Assembly: GCF_018881545.1 (NCBI RefSeq)
Contig: NZ_JACVQD010000001.1
Location: 958,039 to 1,022,038, forward strand
DNA: 64,000 bases
DNA from: Polynucleobacter alcilacus
GTDB lineage: Bacteria; Pseudomonadota; Gammaproteobacteria; Burkholderiales; Burkholderiaceae
Direction of reading: 5' to 3'
Under the pieces are notes generated by a model that was not told the origin of the DNA, searched no databases, and saw nothing but the letters and a program-made list of their open reading frames with translations. The position numbers and the translations under genes are program-made. This document shows, piece after piece, positions 1-8,585 of the stretch. Position 1 is the stretch's first letter. Each line of letters starts with the position of its first letter.

Positions 1-441
1 CGTATCTCATTGCAGCAGGGAGAGGTGATCATGGATCCATTAACTGGTGAATCACTCTCCAAGAGTCAATTACAAGAAATGCTCGACCCCTACTTGGATG
101 CCAAAGGCTATCGCGGTGAACTCAGCCTACCCTTGAACGTATTTTTGCGAGCCTCCAGCTCGCGTGAGATCTTGTCGCGCTTTCTCAGAAATCTCAAAAT
201 GATCTATTCAGAGCATGACCGCTGGGAGCGCTTACTCGGAGTACAGGAGCGCTTAGTTATTCTGCTACCTGACTCAATTGAAGAAATTCGGGATCGCGGT
301 CTGATCTTTGCGCAGTTGGAGTATTTACGTCCAGCCTTAGCCGACATGCACCGCTATCTCAGTGAATCTCCAGAAGCTGAAGATGCTGGCGATATTCGCG
401 AGCATATTGCGACACTCGAGAGCCAAGCTAAATTTCATTAG
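1..441 (+). CDS. SirB1-family (transglutaminase-like/TPR) protein, 3' part only
   Basis: The frame is open from the first base, so the gene begins upstream of the window and only its C-terminal part is present. The visible protein has an I-M-D-P-L-T-G-E segment followed by a helical stretch with paired helices (residues about 45-135). This matches the end of SirB1/YchA-type proteins, where an 'iDPf.Gg.l' segment precedes a small TPR-like tail. The family's role is poorly defined, and I infer no substrate. The ATG near base 31 could be mistaken for a start, but sequence conserved in the family continues upstream of it. It ends 25 bp before the convergent DedA gene. Confidence 0.7.
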   Translation, partial: RISLQQGEVIMDPLTGESLSKSQLQEMLDPYLDAKGYRGELSLPLNVFLRASSSREILSRFLRNLKMIYSEHDRWERLLGVQERLVILLPDSIEEIRDRGLIFAQLEYLRPALADMHRYLSESPEAEDAGDIREHIATLESQAKFH

Positions 442-465
442 CGCTCTGTAGGTCAAGGCAAGTAG

Positions 466-1110
466 TTACTTTTTACTGCCTTGAAAAATCTTATAGATAG
501 CCGCCAGCACTACAGGCACTGCAGCAGCGCCAATACCTACTAAAACAATGACGTTCAAGTTTTGGCGAATGATCGGAATGTTGCCAAAGAAATATCCAGC
601 GATCACTAAACCAAACACCCAAAGAACAGCGCCCGTGATGTTAAAAAATTGAAAGCGTGAGAAGTTCATCTCGGATACGCCGGCAACAAAGGGTGCAAAG
701 GTACGAATAATTGGCAAGAAGCGCGCCAGGATAATCGTCTTGCCGCCATGCTTCTCATAAAAAGTATGCGTCTTACGTAAAGCATTCTGATCAATCCAGC
801 GAAACTGACTACTAAACACTCGCTTACCAATCCAACGTCCAATAAAGTAATTCACGGTATTACCCGCCACTGCCGCAATGAGCAAGCCAAAGCACAAAGT
901 CCAAATATTGAAATGCTCAGTTGCGCAATAAGCGCCTGCAATAAATAAGAGGGAATCACCCGGCAAGAAAGGCGCAACCACTAAACCAGTTTCTGCAAAT
1001 ACGATCGCAAACAAAAGACCATAAGCCCAAAGACCATACTGCTGAATCACTACGTCTAAGTGACGATCGATATGCAGCAATAAATCACTGAGTTGTAAAA
1101 GGGTATCCAT
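466..1110 (-). CDS. DedA family inner-membrane protein
   Basis: This is a polytopic membrane protein of the DedA/SNARE-associated (PF09335) family. Bacterial members act in undecaprenyl-phosphate or phospholipid handling and proton-dependent membrane homeostasis. Family marks seen are the early E-T-G-L-V-V-A-P-F-L-P-G-D-S-L segment (about residues 40-55) and the later R-F-L-P-I-I-R-T-F-A-P segment followed by A-G-V and a Met (about residues 130-150). Hydrophobic helices lie near both ends. I chose the ATG at 1110 (214 aa). A GGAG lies 8 nt upstream of it and the family's amphipathic N-terminus starts there. A longer frame back to 1170 would run into the promoter of the divergent miaA. The exact transported lipid cannot be told from sequence. 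Confidence 0.88.
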   Translation of the reverse strand: MDTLLQLSDLLLHIDRHLDVVIQQYGLWAYGLLFAIVFAETGLVVAPFLPGDSLLFIAGAYCATEHFNIWTLCFGLLIAAVAGNTVNYFIGRWIGKRVFSSQFRWIDQNALRKTHTFYEKHGGKTIILARFLPIIRTFAPFVAGVSEMNFSRFQFFNITGAVLWVFGLVIAGYFFGNIPIIRQNLNVIVLVGIGAAAVPVVLAAIYKIFQGSKK

Positions 1111-1133
1111 CTGCTTGCACTCCAAATATGGGC

Positions 1134-1163
1134 TTGTTGCGGATATTAACAGGCTCTTATAAT
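1134..1163 (+). promoter_or_regulatory. Putative sigma-70 promoter for miaA
   Basis: A perfect TATAAT (1158-1163) is preceded by TTGTTG (1134-1139) with an 18-nt spacer. Transcription would start near 1170. This argues against the in-frame ATG at 1169 and favours the ATG at 1196 or 1214 as the miaA start. The -35 is only half consensus. Confidence 0.5.
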
Positions 1164-1195
1164 GAGACATGCAAACTGAACCCTACATTCAGGCT

Positions 1196-2176
1196 ATGCA
1201 TGCCCCGGAGACTATGCCAATACTTTGTATTGTTGGCCCCACCGGTGCAGGCAAAACCCATCTCGCCATGTCGCTTGCTGAACATGCTAAATCGATTGGT
1301 CTTACGCTCGAACTTATTAGCATGGACTCAGCTCTGGTCTATCGCGGTTTAGATATTGGTAGCGCGAAACCCACTAAAGCAGAACAAGCAGCCGTCGTTC
1401 ATCATCTAATTGATATCTTGGAACCTGCTGAGGTTTATTCAGCAGCTCGATTTGCCAAAGATGCAAAACGACTTTGTGAAGAAATCCGCAATAGGGGAAA
1501 CATCCCCGTAGTGGTTGGTGGAACCATGTTGTATTGGCGCGCTTGGGCGCATGGCCTTTCTGCTTTACCAACTGCTAATCCGGAGATTCGGTCGCGCCTA
1601 GACGAAGAAGGTAAAGCGATTGGTTGGCCTGCAATGCATGCCAAACTGGCTCAAGTTGATCCAGAAACTGCTGCACGCCTAAAACCCAATGACTCTCAAC
1701 GGGTGCAACGAGCGCTTGAAGTATTTGAAATCACTGGTAAACCCATGTCTGCATTACTCGCAGATTCTCCAAGTGAAGACGGTAGAGAAGGTTCGGCTAT
1801 ACCTGCGTGGATTCATTTGGTGTCACTGGAGCCCAGTGATCGCAAACGTTTACATCAAAATTTAGAAAAACGCTTTGATGAAATGCTACTCGCAGGATTT
1901 TTAGACGAGGTGAGAGTACTGCGAACCAATTCTGCCTTACATGCTGATCTGCCCGCCATTCGGTCAGTTGGTTACCGCCAAGCTTGGGAATTTCTCAACG
2001 GGGAAATCGATGCTGAGCAGATGCGCTACAAAGCATTAGCTGCAACCAGGCAACTTGGAAAGCGCCAACTCACTTGGCTCAGAGCAATCGCTGGTAGAAA
2101 AACCTTTGACCCCTTTGATCCCGAGGAATTCAAGGCGGCGCTAGAGTACTGCAAAAGTCAATTAAGTCAGAAATAA
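1196..2176 (+). CDS. miaA: tRNA dimethylallyltransferase MiaA
   Basis: MiaA transfers the dimethylallyl group from DMAPP to N6 of A37 in tRNAs reading UNN codons, the first step towards ms2i6A. The P-loop G-P-T-G-A-G-K-T is at the N-terminus. Next come D-S-A-L-V-Y-R-G-L-D-I-G-S-A-K-P (substrate/tRNA binding), Q-R-V-Q-R-A-L-E-V, and near the C-terminus A-T-R-Q-L-G-K-R-Q-L-T-W-L-R. At about 326 aa it is the usual length. Start choice is uncertain between 1196 and 1214; the in-frame ATG at 1169 lies on the predicted transcription start of the promoter at 1134-1163. The gene is divergent from the DedA gene and convergent with purM, 7 bp away. Confidence 0.95.
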   Translation: MHAPETMPILCIVGPTGAGKTHLAMSLAEHAKSIGLTLELISMDSALVYRGLDIGSAKPTKAEQAAVVHHLIDILEPAEVYSAARFAKDAKRLCEEIRNRGNIPVVVGGTMLYWRAWAHGLSALPTANPEIRSRLDEEGKAIGWPAMHAKLAQVDPETAARLKPNDSQRVQRALEVFEITGKPMSALLADSPSEDGREGSAIPAWIHLVSLEPSDRKRLHQNLEKRFDEMLLAGFLDEVRVLRTNSALHADLPAIRSVGYRQAWEFLNGEIDAEQMRYKALAATRQLGKRQLTWLRAIAGRKTFDPFDPEEFKAALEYCKSQLSQK

Positions 2177-2183
2177 ACCGAAT

Positions 2184-3236
2184 TTAGATAACGATGGTTT
2201 GTGGGGCACCTATTGGTCGCTCCACCACCTCACCAACGACCCAAGCTTTGAGTCCCTGTGCTGTAAGTGACTTGATTGCAGTATCTGCTTGATCTGGGGC
2301 AACAATCACCACCATGCCGATACCGCAATTAAATACCCGCACCATCTCTGCATCAGCAACGCCGCCCTTCATTTGCAACCAGCGAAAGAGCTCTGGCATT
2401 TGCCAGCTGTCGCGATGCAATATTGCTTGCGTATTTTCTGGAAGGACGCGTGGTACGTTGTCGACTAAGCCACCACCAGTAATATGCGCCATGCCCTTGA
2501 CATCAATCTCAGCAATTAATTTCAGGAGGGGCTTCACGTAAATCTCTGTTGGTGCCATCACAACATCGCCCAGCGGACGTCCGCCTAAATCATCAGTCGG
2601 TTTAGCACCGGCACGTTCAATAATTTTGCGAACTAATGAGTAACCATTGGAATGGGCACCGCTTGAGCCAATTGCCAAAATGGTGTCACCCGGAACAATG
2701 CGTGCACCAGAAATAATCTTGGACTTCTCGACAGCGCCAACCGCAAATCCAGCTAAGTCATATTCTCCGGGAGGATACATACCAGGCATTTCTGCGGTTT
2801 CTCCACCGATTAATGCACAACCCGCTAATTCACAGCCCTTTGCAATGCCGCCAACTACGGTAGCAGCAGTATCAACAGTGAGCTTGCCGCAGGCAAAGTA
2901 ATCCAAGAAAAAGAGGGGTTCTGCACCCTGAACCAAAATATCATTCACACTCATGGCGACCAAGTCTTGGCCAATCGTATCGTGGCGGCTCCATTCAAAT
3001 GCCAATCTCAACTTGGTTCCAACACCATCTGTACCCGCTACCAAAACTGGCTCTCGATAGCGCTTGGGAACTTCAAAAAGGGCTCCAAAACCTCCAATGC
3101 CAGCCAAAACACCTTCACGCATGGTTTTCTTGGCTAAGGGCTTAATACGGTCAACTAAGTCATCCCCAGCGTCAATATCGACGCCAGCATCGCGGTAGGA
3201 AAGGCCTTTTGAGGAAGAATCAGTAGATGAGGTCAT
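2184..3236 (-). CDS. purM: Phosphoribosylformylglycinamidine cyclo-ligase (AIR synthetase)
   Basis: PurM performs the ATP-dependent closure of FGAM to aminoimidazole ribonucleotide in de novo purine synthesis in the cytoplasm. The 350-aa protein has the family start [12 protein letters not shown], the nucleotide-loop region [10 protein letters not shown], the substrate segment [18 protein letters not shown] in the middle and [12 protein letters not shown] in the C-terminal half. Full length and intact. It stands alone and divergent from the AI-2E-type permease, whose longest frame begins at the next base. Either the two promoters overlap or that permease starts further in. Confidence 0.96.
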   Translation of the reverse strand: MTSSTDSSSKGLSYRDAGVDIDAGDDLVDRIKPLAKKTMREGVLAGIGGFGALFEVPKRYREPVLVAGTDGVGTKLRLAFEWSRHDTIGQDLVAMSVNDILVQGAEPLFFLDYFACGKLTVDTAATVVGGIAKGCELAGCALIGGETAEMPGMYPPGEYDLAGFAVGAVEKSKIISGARIVPGDTILAIGSSGAHSNGYSLVRKIIERAGAKPTDDLGGRPLGDVVMAPTEIYVKPLLKLIAEIDVKGMAHITGGGLVDNVPRVLPENTQAILHRDSWQMPELFRWLQMKGGVADAEMVRVFNCGIGMVVIVAPDQADTAIKSLTAQGLKAWVVGEVVERPIGAPQTIVI

Positions 3237-4298
3237 GTGAAAGTCGGAATATTAGTGAAAAGTGCTACTAGGTCAGTAGAATCATTGAATTCTAGAGGAT
3301 TACTTGTAATGGCTGAAATTTTTACCCCTTTTATGGCCGCTTTCATTCTGGCCTATATCCTGAGGCCCGCTTTTCTATGGCTAGAAAGACGTCGGCTCCC
3401 CGCCCCTTTGGCCGCCACATTGACCGCAATTTTTGGTCTGTGCGTCCTCATTGGAATTTTGAGTCTTTTTGTGAGCCTTCTCAAAACGGAGATTCCCCTG
3501 ATTAAGGAACAGCTTCCTGGGTGGATACAAAATACTCAAGCGTGGCTTGAACCCAAGTTAATTGAATACCATATCAGCTTTAATTGGGCCAGCATCAAAG
3601 CTAGCGCATCGCAAAAAATTTCAGACCACATCAGTGAGCATGCAGATGCCTTAGTAAGCTCCACCATTGATACGGTCTTGATGTCTGGTAGCTCTGTAAT
3701 TACTGGGTTTGCAAATTTCGTCCTCATCATCTTCGTGATGTTTTACTTATTGATCGATTGGGATGAATTCTTTGCCTTGATTAAAAAGGTTGTTCCACCT
3801 CGCGCCCAGGAAACAGTTCATCATCTTGCTATGCACGCAGATGGTCTGTTGTCTCAATATCTCCGCGGCATGATCATTGTCATCTCCATCATGACAGTGT
3901 TCTATGGGGTAGGTCTGACTCTAGTGGGGATTAAGGGTGCAGTAGCCATTGGTGCCTTCACTGCACTCATGATCGTGCTGCCCTATATTGGAATTGCTCT
4001 CGGCCTAACACTAGCCGTATTCTCTGCAATATTACAGTTTGGCCTAGGATCTGAACTCATTGGCGTTTTGATTGTGTTTGGGCTAGGCCAACTTCTCGAA
4101 GGGTTTTTCTTAACACCCCGCCTAGTTGGAGAACGTATAGGTTTACATCCAGCAGTTGTGCTCTTTGCATTACTACTCTTTGGCAATCTCTTTGGTTTCT
4201 TTGGGGTACTTTTAGCACTCCCTATGAGCGCATTAGTCTTAGTTTTGACCCAGTATCTATGGTCGGTTTATACCCAAAGCACTTGGTATAAGAAATAA
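3237..4298 (+). CDS. AI-2E family transporter (PerM-like permease)
   Basis: This is a polytopic inner-membrane protein of the AI-2E/PerM (PF01594) family. Members export small molecules or act as ion antiporters; the substrate is not predictable. The first conserved segment is [15 protein letters not shown]. There is a long amphipathic middle (about residues 75-150), then several helices, with L-P-Y-I-G-I-A-L-G and the C-terminal [17 protein letters not shown] motif typical of the family. The start is unclear: GTG at 3237 (353 aa) abuts the purM start, GTG 3258 has a weak GGA, and ATG 3309 follows GAGG by 10 nt. The stretch before T-P-F lacks the hydrophobic first half seen in relatives. Confidence 0.85.
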   Translation: MKVGILVKSATRSVESLNSRGLLVMAEIFTPFMAAFILAYILRPAFLWLERRRLPAPLAATLTAIFGLCVLIGILSLFVSLLKTEIPLIKEQLPGWIQNTQAWLEPKLIEYHISFNWASIKASASQKISDHISEHADALVSSTIDTVLMSGSSVITGFANFVLIIFVMFYLLIDWDEFFALIKKVVPPRAQETVHHLAMHADGLLSQYLRGMIIVISIMTVFYGVGLTLVGIKGAVAIGAFTALMIVLPYIGIALGLTLAVFSAILQFGLGSELIGVLIVFGLGQLLEGFFLTPRLVGERIGLHPAVVLFALLLFGNLFGFFGVLLALPMSALVLVLTQYLWSVYTQSTWYKK

Positions 4299-4309
4299 AT
4301 TTAGTTGTA

Positions 4310-5065
4310 ATGAACACCTCATCGCTTCCCAGACAATTCGCTCTAGACCTTAGCCATACACCTAAATCCAGTTTAGAAAACTATTTGCCTGGCAAAGATT
4401 TCGCTTTGCTATCCACCTTGCAAGAGATTTGTAAATCGTGGTCACTAGCAAGCAATCACTCTGTCACCAACCCACTCAATGAACGCTGGATTTATTGGTG
4501 GGGGCCCGAGGGTTCTGGACGCACGCATTTACTAGAAGCGATGACAAATGCTGCGGAATATGCGGGGCTTGAAAATTTTTCTTTGAACCCAAATGAACCG
4601 ATTTCTTGGGTACGCATTGAAGAGCAAATGAATACTCTTGCTGAAAGGGATGCCCCCTCAGTAATTACCGTTGATGACGTTGATCGATTGGATGAGCGTC
4701 TGGTTGGGGCATTGTTTCGGGTTCTGAACATCGTTCAGGCGAGCAAGAACATCCATGTCTTTATGGCTGGCAAAGCTGCGCCAGCAACTCTAGAGCTACG
4801 CGAAGACCTGCGCACTCGTCTAGGATGGGGTTTGGTCTTTCAAACGCAGCTTTTGAATGATGATGAGAAAATACAAGCCTTAGAGCAAGCGGCAAGGGCA
4901 CGAGGCCTGGTTTTATCTCCAGATGTGTTGCCTTGGTTGTTAAACCGCTTTTATCGTGATATGCCTAATTTGATGGCTTTGATTGATGCTTTAGATGCTT
5001 ATTCACTAGAAACTAAACGTGCTGTAACCTTGCCACTCGTTCGTGAGCTCTTACAGCCAAAATAA
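4310..5065 (+). CDS. hda: DnaA regulatory inactivator Hda
   Basis: Hda is a DnaA-like AAA+ protein without the DNA-binding domain. With the sliding clamp it stimulates hydrolysis of DnaA-bound ATP after initiation (RIDA). Residues 8-14 contain Q-F-A-L-D-L, a good clamp-binding motif. The Walker A at 65-73 reads G-P-E-G-S-G-R-T-H, with Arg in place of the usual Lys, which is characteristic of Hda rather than DnaA. Walker B is V-I-T-V-D-D-V-D-R. At 251 aa it ends after the AAA+ lid with no helix-turn-helix. It follows the permease by 11 bp and is followed by a HAD gene 19 bp downstream, so the run probably shares a transcript. Confidence 0.92.
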   Translation: MNTSSLPRQFALDLSHTPKSSLENYLPGKDFALLSTLQEICKSWSLASNHSVTNPLNERWIYWWGPEGSGRTHLLEAMTNAAEYAGLENFSLNPNEPISWVRIEEQMNTLAERDAPSVITVDDVDRLDERLVGALFRVLNIVQASKNIHVFMAGKAAPATLELREDLRTRLGWGLVFQTQLLNDDEKIQALEQAARARGLVLSPDVLPWLLNRFYRDMPNLMALIDALDAYSLETKRAVTLPLVRELLQPK

Positions 5066-5084
5066 TTTACTTCATATTCAATTT

Positions 5085-5765
5085 GTGACCCAGCTAGCCC
5101 TTTTCGATTTAGATCACACCCTCCTCCCTTGCGATAGCGATTATGAGTGGGGTCAATTTCTGGCACGCATCGGCGTAGTCGATGGCGACTTTTACGCTAA
5201 GCAAAATGAGCGTTTCTATCAAGACTACAAAGAAGGTAATCTGGATATTCAGGAATTTCTGCGCTTTGCCTTGAAGCCCCTTTCAGAGCATTCACGCGCA
5301 CAACTTAAGGAATGGCATGACGCGTTCATGAAAGAAGTGATTCATGGCCAATTAAGACAGCAGGCAATTGACCTAGTAAAACGCCATCAAGACGCTGGCG
5401 ATTTATGTTGCGTCATTACCGCAACGAATAGTTTTGTGACCCGCCCTATTGTGGAAAGTTTTGGTATCAAGCATCTCATCGCAACTGAACCAGCTACTAT
5501 CGCAAATGACCCGCTAGCTAACTACACTGGCGAAGTCAAGGGCATACCCAATTTTCGCGCGGGCAAAGTTCAGAACCTGCATGATTGGTTAACGGCTCAA
5601 AAACTCTCGTTCGATCAGATGCCGCGGAGTTATTTCTATTCTGATTCGATGAATGATCTGCCTTTACTGGAAGAGGTCAGCAATCCTGTCGCAACAAACC
5701 CGGATGAGCGCCTGCGCCACGAAGCCATTAAACGCAATTGGCCTATTCTTGAGTTGTTTGCATGA
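5085..5765 (+). CDS. HAD-IB family hydrolase (SerB-like phosphatase)
   Basis: This is a haloacid-dehalogenase superfamily phosphatase of subfamily IB, with the nucleophile motif F-D-L-D-H-T-L at residues 6-12. T-A-T-N-S-F is the Thr/Ser motif II, and S-D-S-M-N-D-L-P-L-L near the C-terminus is the Mg-binding motif. The helical cap lies between motifs I and II, as in SerB and CicA. GTG at 5085 is chosen because homology begins immediately (V-T-Q-L-A-L-F-D-L-D). An earlier GTG at 5043 would lie inside hda. The natural substrate cannot be assigned. Its stop overlaps the pcnB start in ATGA, so the two are translationally coupled. Confidence 0.85.
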   Translation: MTQLALFDLDHTLLPCDSDYEWGQFLARIGVVDGDFYAKQNERFYQDYKEGNLDIQEFLRFALKPLSEHSRAQLKEWHDAFMKEVIHGQLRQQAIDLVKRHQDAGDLCCVITATNSFVTRPIVESFGIKHLIATEPATIANDPLANYTGEVKGIPNFRAGKVQNLHDWLTAQKLSFDQMPRSYFYSDSMNDLPLLEEVSNPVATNPDERLRHEAIKRNWPILELFA

Positions 5766-7162
5766 TTACTAAATTTATTAAACGCATCTTGCGCCGTGAC
5801 CCTATGGTCAAACACACGCAAGCTAATAACTCGGGTGCACCAAAACGCATCCCTAAGAAAGCCCATCGCATTGACCCCCATCTGCTCTCCAAGAATGCCG
5901 TTAAGGTCACGCATACACTCCAGCAAGCAGGCTATGAAGCCTTCATTGTTGGTGGCGCAGTACGCGATCTTGCGCTGGGAATTGAGCCAAAAGACTTTGA
6001 TGTTGCGACTAATGCCACACCAGATCAAGTGCAAAGACTCTTTCGCAAGGCGCGCCTGATTGGTCGTCGTTTTCAGATTGTGCATGTCACCTTTTTTGGC
6101 AAAGGGCACCCTGAAATTATCGAAGTTTCTACCTTTAGAGCCCTACTAGATAACGCTGGTGACCATGTCGCTGAAAGTGGACGCATTCTGCGCGATAACG
6201 TTTGGGGCTCGCAAGATGAAGATGCAGCCCGGCGTGATTTCACAATTAATGCCATGTATTACGACCCTTCTTCGGAAACTGTGCTGGACTATCACGGCGG
6301 TATGGCTGATATGCAAAAGAAAACTTTGCGTATGATCGGTGATCCTGCAAAGCGCTATCGCGAAGATCCTATCCGCATGCTCAGAGCAATTCGTTTTGCA
6401 GCCAAGACTGGTTTTACTTTGGATGCGCTCACACGCGCACCCATTGCAAAACTGAGCAATCTTTTACAAGACGTTCCTTCTGCCAGACTGTTTGATGAAA
6501 TACTCAAACTATTAATGTCGGGGTATTCCTGGGCTGCGATCCAAGGACTCAGAGATGCGGGCTTGCACCATGGTTTATTGCCATTACTAGACCATATTCT
6601 AGATAGTGGTGAAGACTCTAAAGGGGCAAATGATTTTGTTAAATTGGCATTAGCCAACACGGATCAACGCATTCAGTCTGGAAAAAGCGTTTCTGCTGGC
6701 TTCTTATTTGCCACTTTACTTTGGCCAGATCTCTTGAAGAACTGGAAAGCAAATATCGCTAAAGGAATGTCTAATCTTCCTGCGTTAAATGATGCGATGG
6801 ACGATACGATTGCCACTCAAAGTAGTGGCATGACCATTCAACGCCGCTTTGAAAGTGATATGCGTGAGATTTGGTCAATGCAGCCCCGTTTTGAGAAGCG
6901 CGTAGGTCGCTACCCTTATCGCCTCATCGAATCGCCACGCTTTAGGGCCGGTTATGACTTCATGCTGTTGCGTTGTGCCACTGGTGAGCAGAACCCAGCA
7001 CTAGGTGAATGGTGGACTCTCTTTATTGCGACAGACCCAGCCGGCCAAGACGAGCTAATGGCTAGCGCAAAGAATGAATCTGGTAATAGTGCGAATCCCG
7101 TGAAACGGCGTCGTCGCAGAAAACCCAAAGAAGCTACTCCAGCAGAAAATGTGCCAGACTAA
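5762..7162 (+). CDS. pcnB: Poly(A) polymerase I
   Basis: PcnB adds poly(A) tails to RNA 3' ends and so promotes decay. It is a class II nucleotidyltransferase: F-I-V-G-G-A-V-R-D-L-A-L-G at about residues 60-72, then the catalytic K-D-F-D-V-A-T-N-A-T. The neck helix segment R-Y-R-E-D-P-I-R-M-L-R-A-I-R-F-A follows. A basic N-terminal extension (K-R-I-L-R-R and K-R-I-P-K-K-A-H-R-I-D) and a basic C-terminal tail (K-R-R-R-R-R-K-P-K) fit RNA binding and separate it from the CCA-adding enzyme. Length 466 aa is typical. The start overlaps the upstream HAD stop by 4 nt. Confidence 0.94.
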   Translation: MITKFIKRILRRDPMVKHTQANNSGAPKRIPKKAHRIDPHLLSKNAVKVTHTLQQAGYEAFIVGGAVRDLALGIEPKDFDVATNATPDQVQRLFRKARLIGRRFQIVHVTFFGKGHPEIIEVSTFRALLDNAGDHVAESGRILRDNVWGSQDEDAARRDFTINAMYYDPSSETVLDYHGGMADMQKKTLRMIGDPAKRYREDPIRMLRAIRFAAKTGFTLDALTRAPIAKLSNLLQDVPSARLFDEILKLLMSGYSWAAIQGLRDAGLHHGLLPLLDHILDSGEDSKGANDFVKLALANTDQRIQSGKSVSAGFLFATLLWPDLLKNWKANIAKGMSNLPALNDAMDDTIATQSSGMTIQRRFESDMREIWSMQPRFEKRVGRYPYRLIESPRFRAGYDFMLLRCATGEQNPALGEWWTLFIATDPAGQDELMASAKNESGNSANPVKRRRRRKPKEATPAENVPD

Positions 7163-7214
7163 GCAGACTTAGAGAAATTTCAGTAAAGTAGTTTTATCTC
7201 TAGTTAGGAATCAT

Positions 7215-7742
7215 ATGGCACGGGCTTTTATCGGATTTGGTGGCAATCTTGGCGACACGCGTCAACTCATCACTGATGCTATTGTTTGCCTGGCTTTGCG
7301 CTCCGAATTACATATCTTAGCCAAGAGCTGCTTTTATCAAAGTGCACCTGTCGAAGCGACCGGCGGAGACTATATCAATGCCGTTATTGAAATTGAAACT
7401 GAGCTGAGTCCTTATGGGCTTTTGCATGTTTGCCAAGCAATCGAACAAGAATTTGGCCGGGAGCGCCCCTACTCCAATGCTCCACGCACTTTAGATCTCG
7501 ATATCCTGTCTTTCGAGGGCGTAATCCAAAACGAGACTGATCTCATCCTTCCCCACCCCAGAATCATTGAGCGCTCTTTTGTACTCCTCCCCCTTCTAGA
7601 GATTGCCCCCAACTTCTTCTTGCCAGATTTAGGTGAACTGAAGTCCTACTTACCTCAAGTAGCTCACCAAAGAATAGAAAAACTACCCTGCAGGAACTGC
7701 AATTGTGGGGAAAAAGGTGTTTATAGCCAATCGGTGCATTAA
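7215..7742 (+). CDS. folK: 2-amino-4-hydroxy-6-hydroxymethyldihydropteridine pyrophosphokinase
   Basis: HPPK transfers pyrophosphate from ATP to hydroxymethyl-dihydropterin in folate synthesis. Motifs: G-F-G-G-N-L-G-D at the N-terminus, S-A-P-V-E and Y-I-N-A-V-I in the pterin pocket, then the signature A-P-R-T-L-D-L-D-I-L and L-P-H-P-R-I. An AGGA 6 nt before the ATG supports the start. The core ends near residue 145. The last 20-30 residues form an unusual tail with C-x-x-C-x-C-G, not part of the usual fold. It lies between pcnB and panB on the same strand; panB begins 17 bp later, and both feed B-vitamin cofactor synthesis (folate, pantothenate). Confidence 0.93.
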   Translation: MARAFIGFGGNLGDTRQLITDAIVCLALRSELHILAKSCFYQSAPVEATGGDYINAVIEIETELSPYGLLHVCQAIEQEFGRERPYSNAPRTLDLDILSFEGVIQNETDLILPHPRIIERSFVLLPLLEIAPNFFLPDLGELKSYLPQVAHQRIEKLPCRNCNCGEKGVYSQSVH

Positions 7743-7759
7743 TTCATTAAACTCTCGCC

Positions 7760-8578
7760 ATGGGTTACTTACAAGGCGATAAGCCAATCTCGATTACCAG
7801 ACTCCTCGCAATGCATGCTGAGCGAGAAAAAATTGCCATGCTCACTGCATACGACTCGACTATGTCTGCGCTTTTGAATCGCTGCGGGGTTGAGGTCATC
7901 CTGATCGGTGACTCATTGAGTAATGTGATTCAAGGTCATTCCTCTACTACTCCAGTTACTGTTGAGCAAATGGTCTATCACACAGAATGCGTGGCCCGTG
8001 CAAACACCCATGCTTTTCTGATTACCGATTTGCCCTTTGCTAGTTATGGCGATCCAGTGCAAGCATTAGAGTCAGCTGCCGCAGTAATGCGTGCAGGTGC
8101 TGATATGGTGAAACTTGAAGGCGGTGGAGATTGGCAAGTAAATGTCATTCGATATTTAGTTGATCGCGCTGTGCCCGTTTGCGCTCATCTTGGCCTATTA
8201 CCTCAGTCAGTTCATCTCTTGGGCGGCTACAAGGTGCAGGGTAAATCAAAAGATGCCGCCACCATCATGCTTGAACAAGCGCTGGCTTGCCAAGATGCTG
8301 GGGCACAAATGGTTGTACTGGAAGCGATCCCTTCTTCACTCGGCGCAAGAATCACTGCAGAAGTTCATATCCCAACAATTGGTATTGGCGCAGGACCAGA
8401 TTGTTCTGGCCAGGTATTAGTACTTCAAGATATGCTGGGCATCAGCCCTGGTAAACCACCCAAGTTTGTTAAAAACTTCATGGATGGCCACCACTCAGTC
8501 GAAGCAGCTATCCGAGCTTATATCCGCGAAGTGAGATCCGGGAAATTCCCCGGACCTGAGAACGGCTTTGCCGGCTAA
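7760..8578 (+). CDS. panB: 3-methyl-2-oxobutanoate hydroxymethyltransferase
   Basis: Ketopantoate hydroxymethyltransferase uses 5,10-methylene-THF to convert 2-oxoisovalerate to ketopantoate, the first committed step to pantothenate and CoA. It is a Mg-dependent TIM barrel. Visible motifs are M-L-T-A-Y-D (barrel start), L-I-G-D-S-L-S-N-V (metal Asp), the second metal site in [16 protein letters not shown], and I-P-T-I-G-I-G-A-G after the catalytic V-L-E-A-I-P. Length 272 aa is normal. It ends 7 bp before the convergent dnaJ. No clear terminator lies in that gap, so the two transcripts probably overlap at their 3' ends. Confidence 0.96.
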   Translation: MGYLQGDKPISITRLLAMHAEREKIAMLTAYDSTMSALLNRCGVEVILIGDSLSNVIQGHSSTTPVTVEQMVYHTECVARANTHAFLITDLPFASYGDPVQALESAAAVMRAGADMVKLEGGGDWQVNVIRYLVDRAVPVCAHLGLLPQSVHLLGGYKVQGKSKDAATIMLEQALACQDAGAQMVVLEAIPSSLGARITAEVHIPTIGIGAGPDCSGQVLVLQDMLGISPGKPPKFVKNFMDGHHSVEAAIRAYIREVRSGKFPGPENGFAG

Positions 8579-8585
8579 TCAGCGC

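Noticed and set aside
1111..1170. Longer DedA reading frame starting at 1170
   Set aside because: It would overlap the promoter-like TATAAT and the miaA 5' end and adds residues without family similarity; GGAG precedes the ATG at 1110.
5636..6109. 157-residue open frame on the minus strand across the HAD and pcnB genes
   Set aside because: It is antisense to two well-conserved genes, with no recognisable domain or ribosome-binding site.
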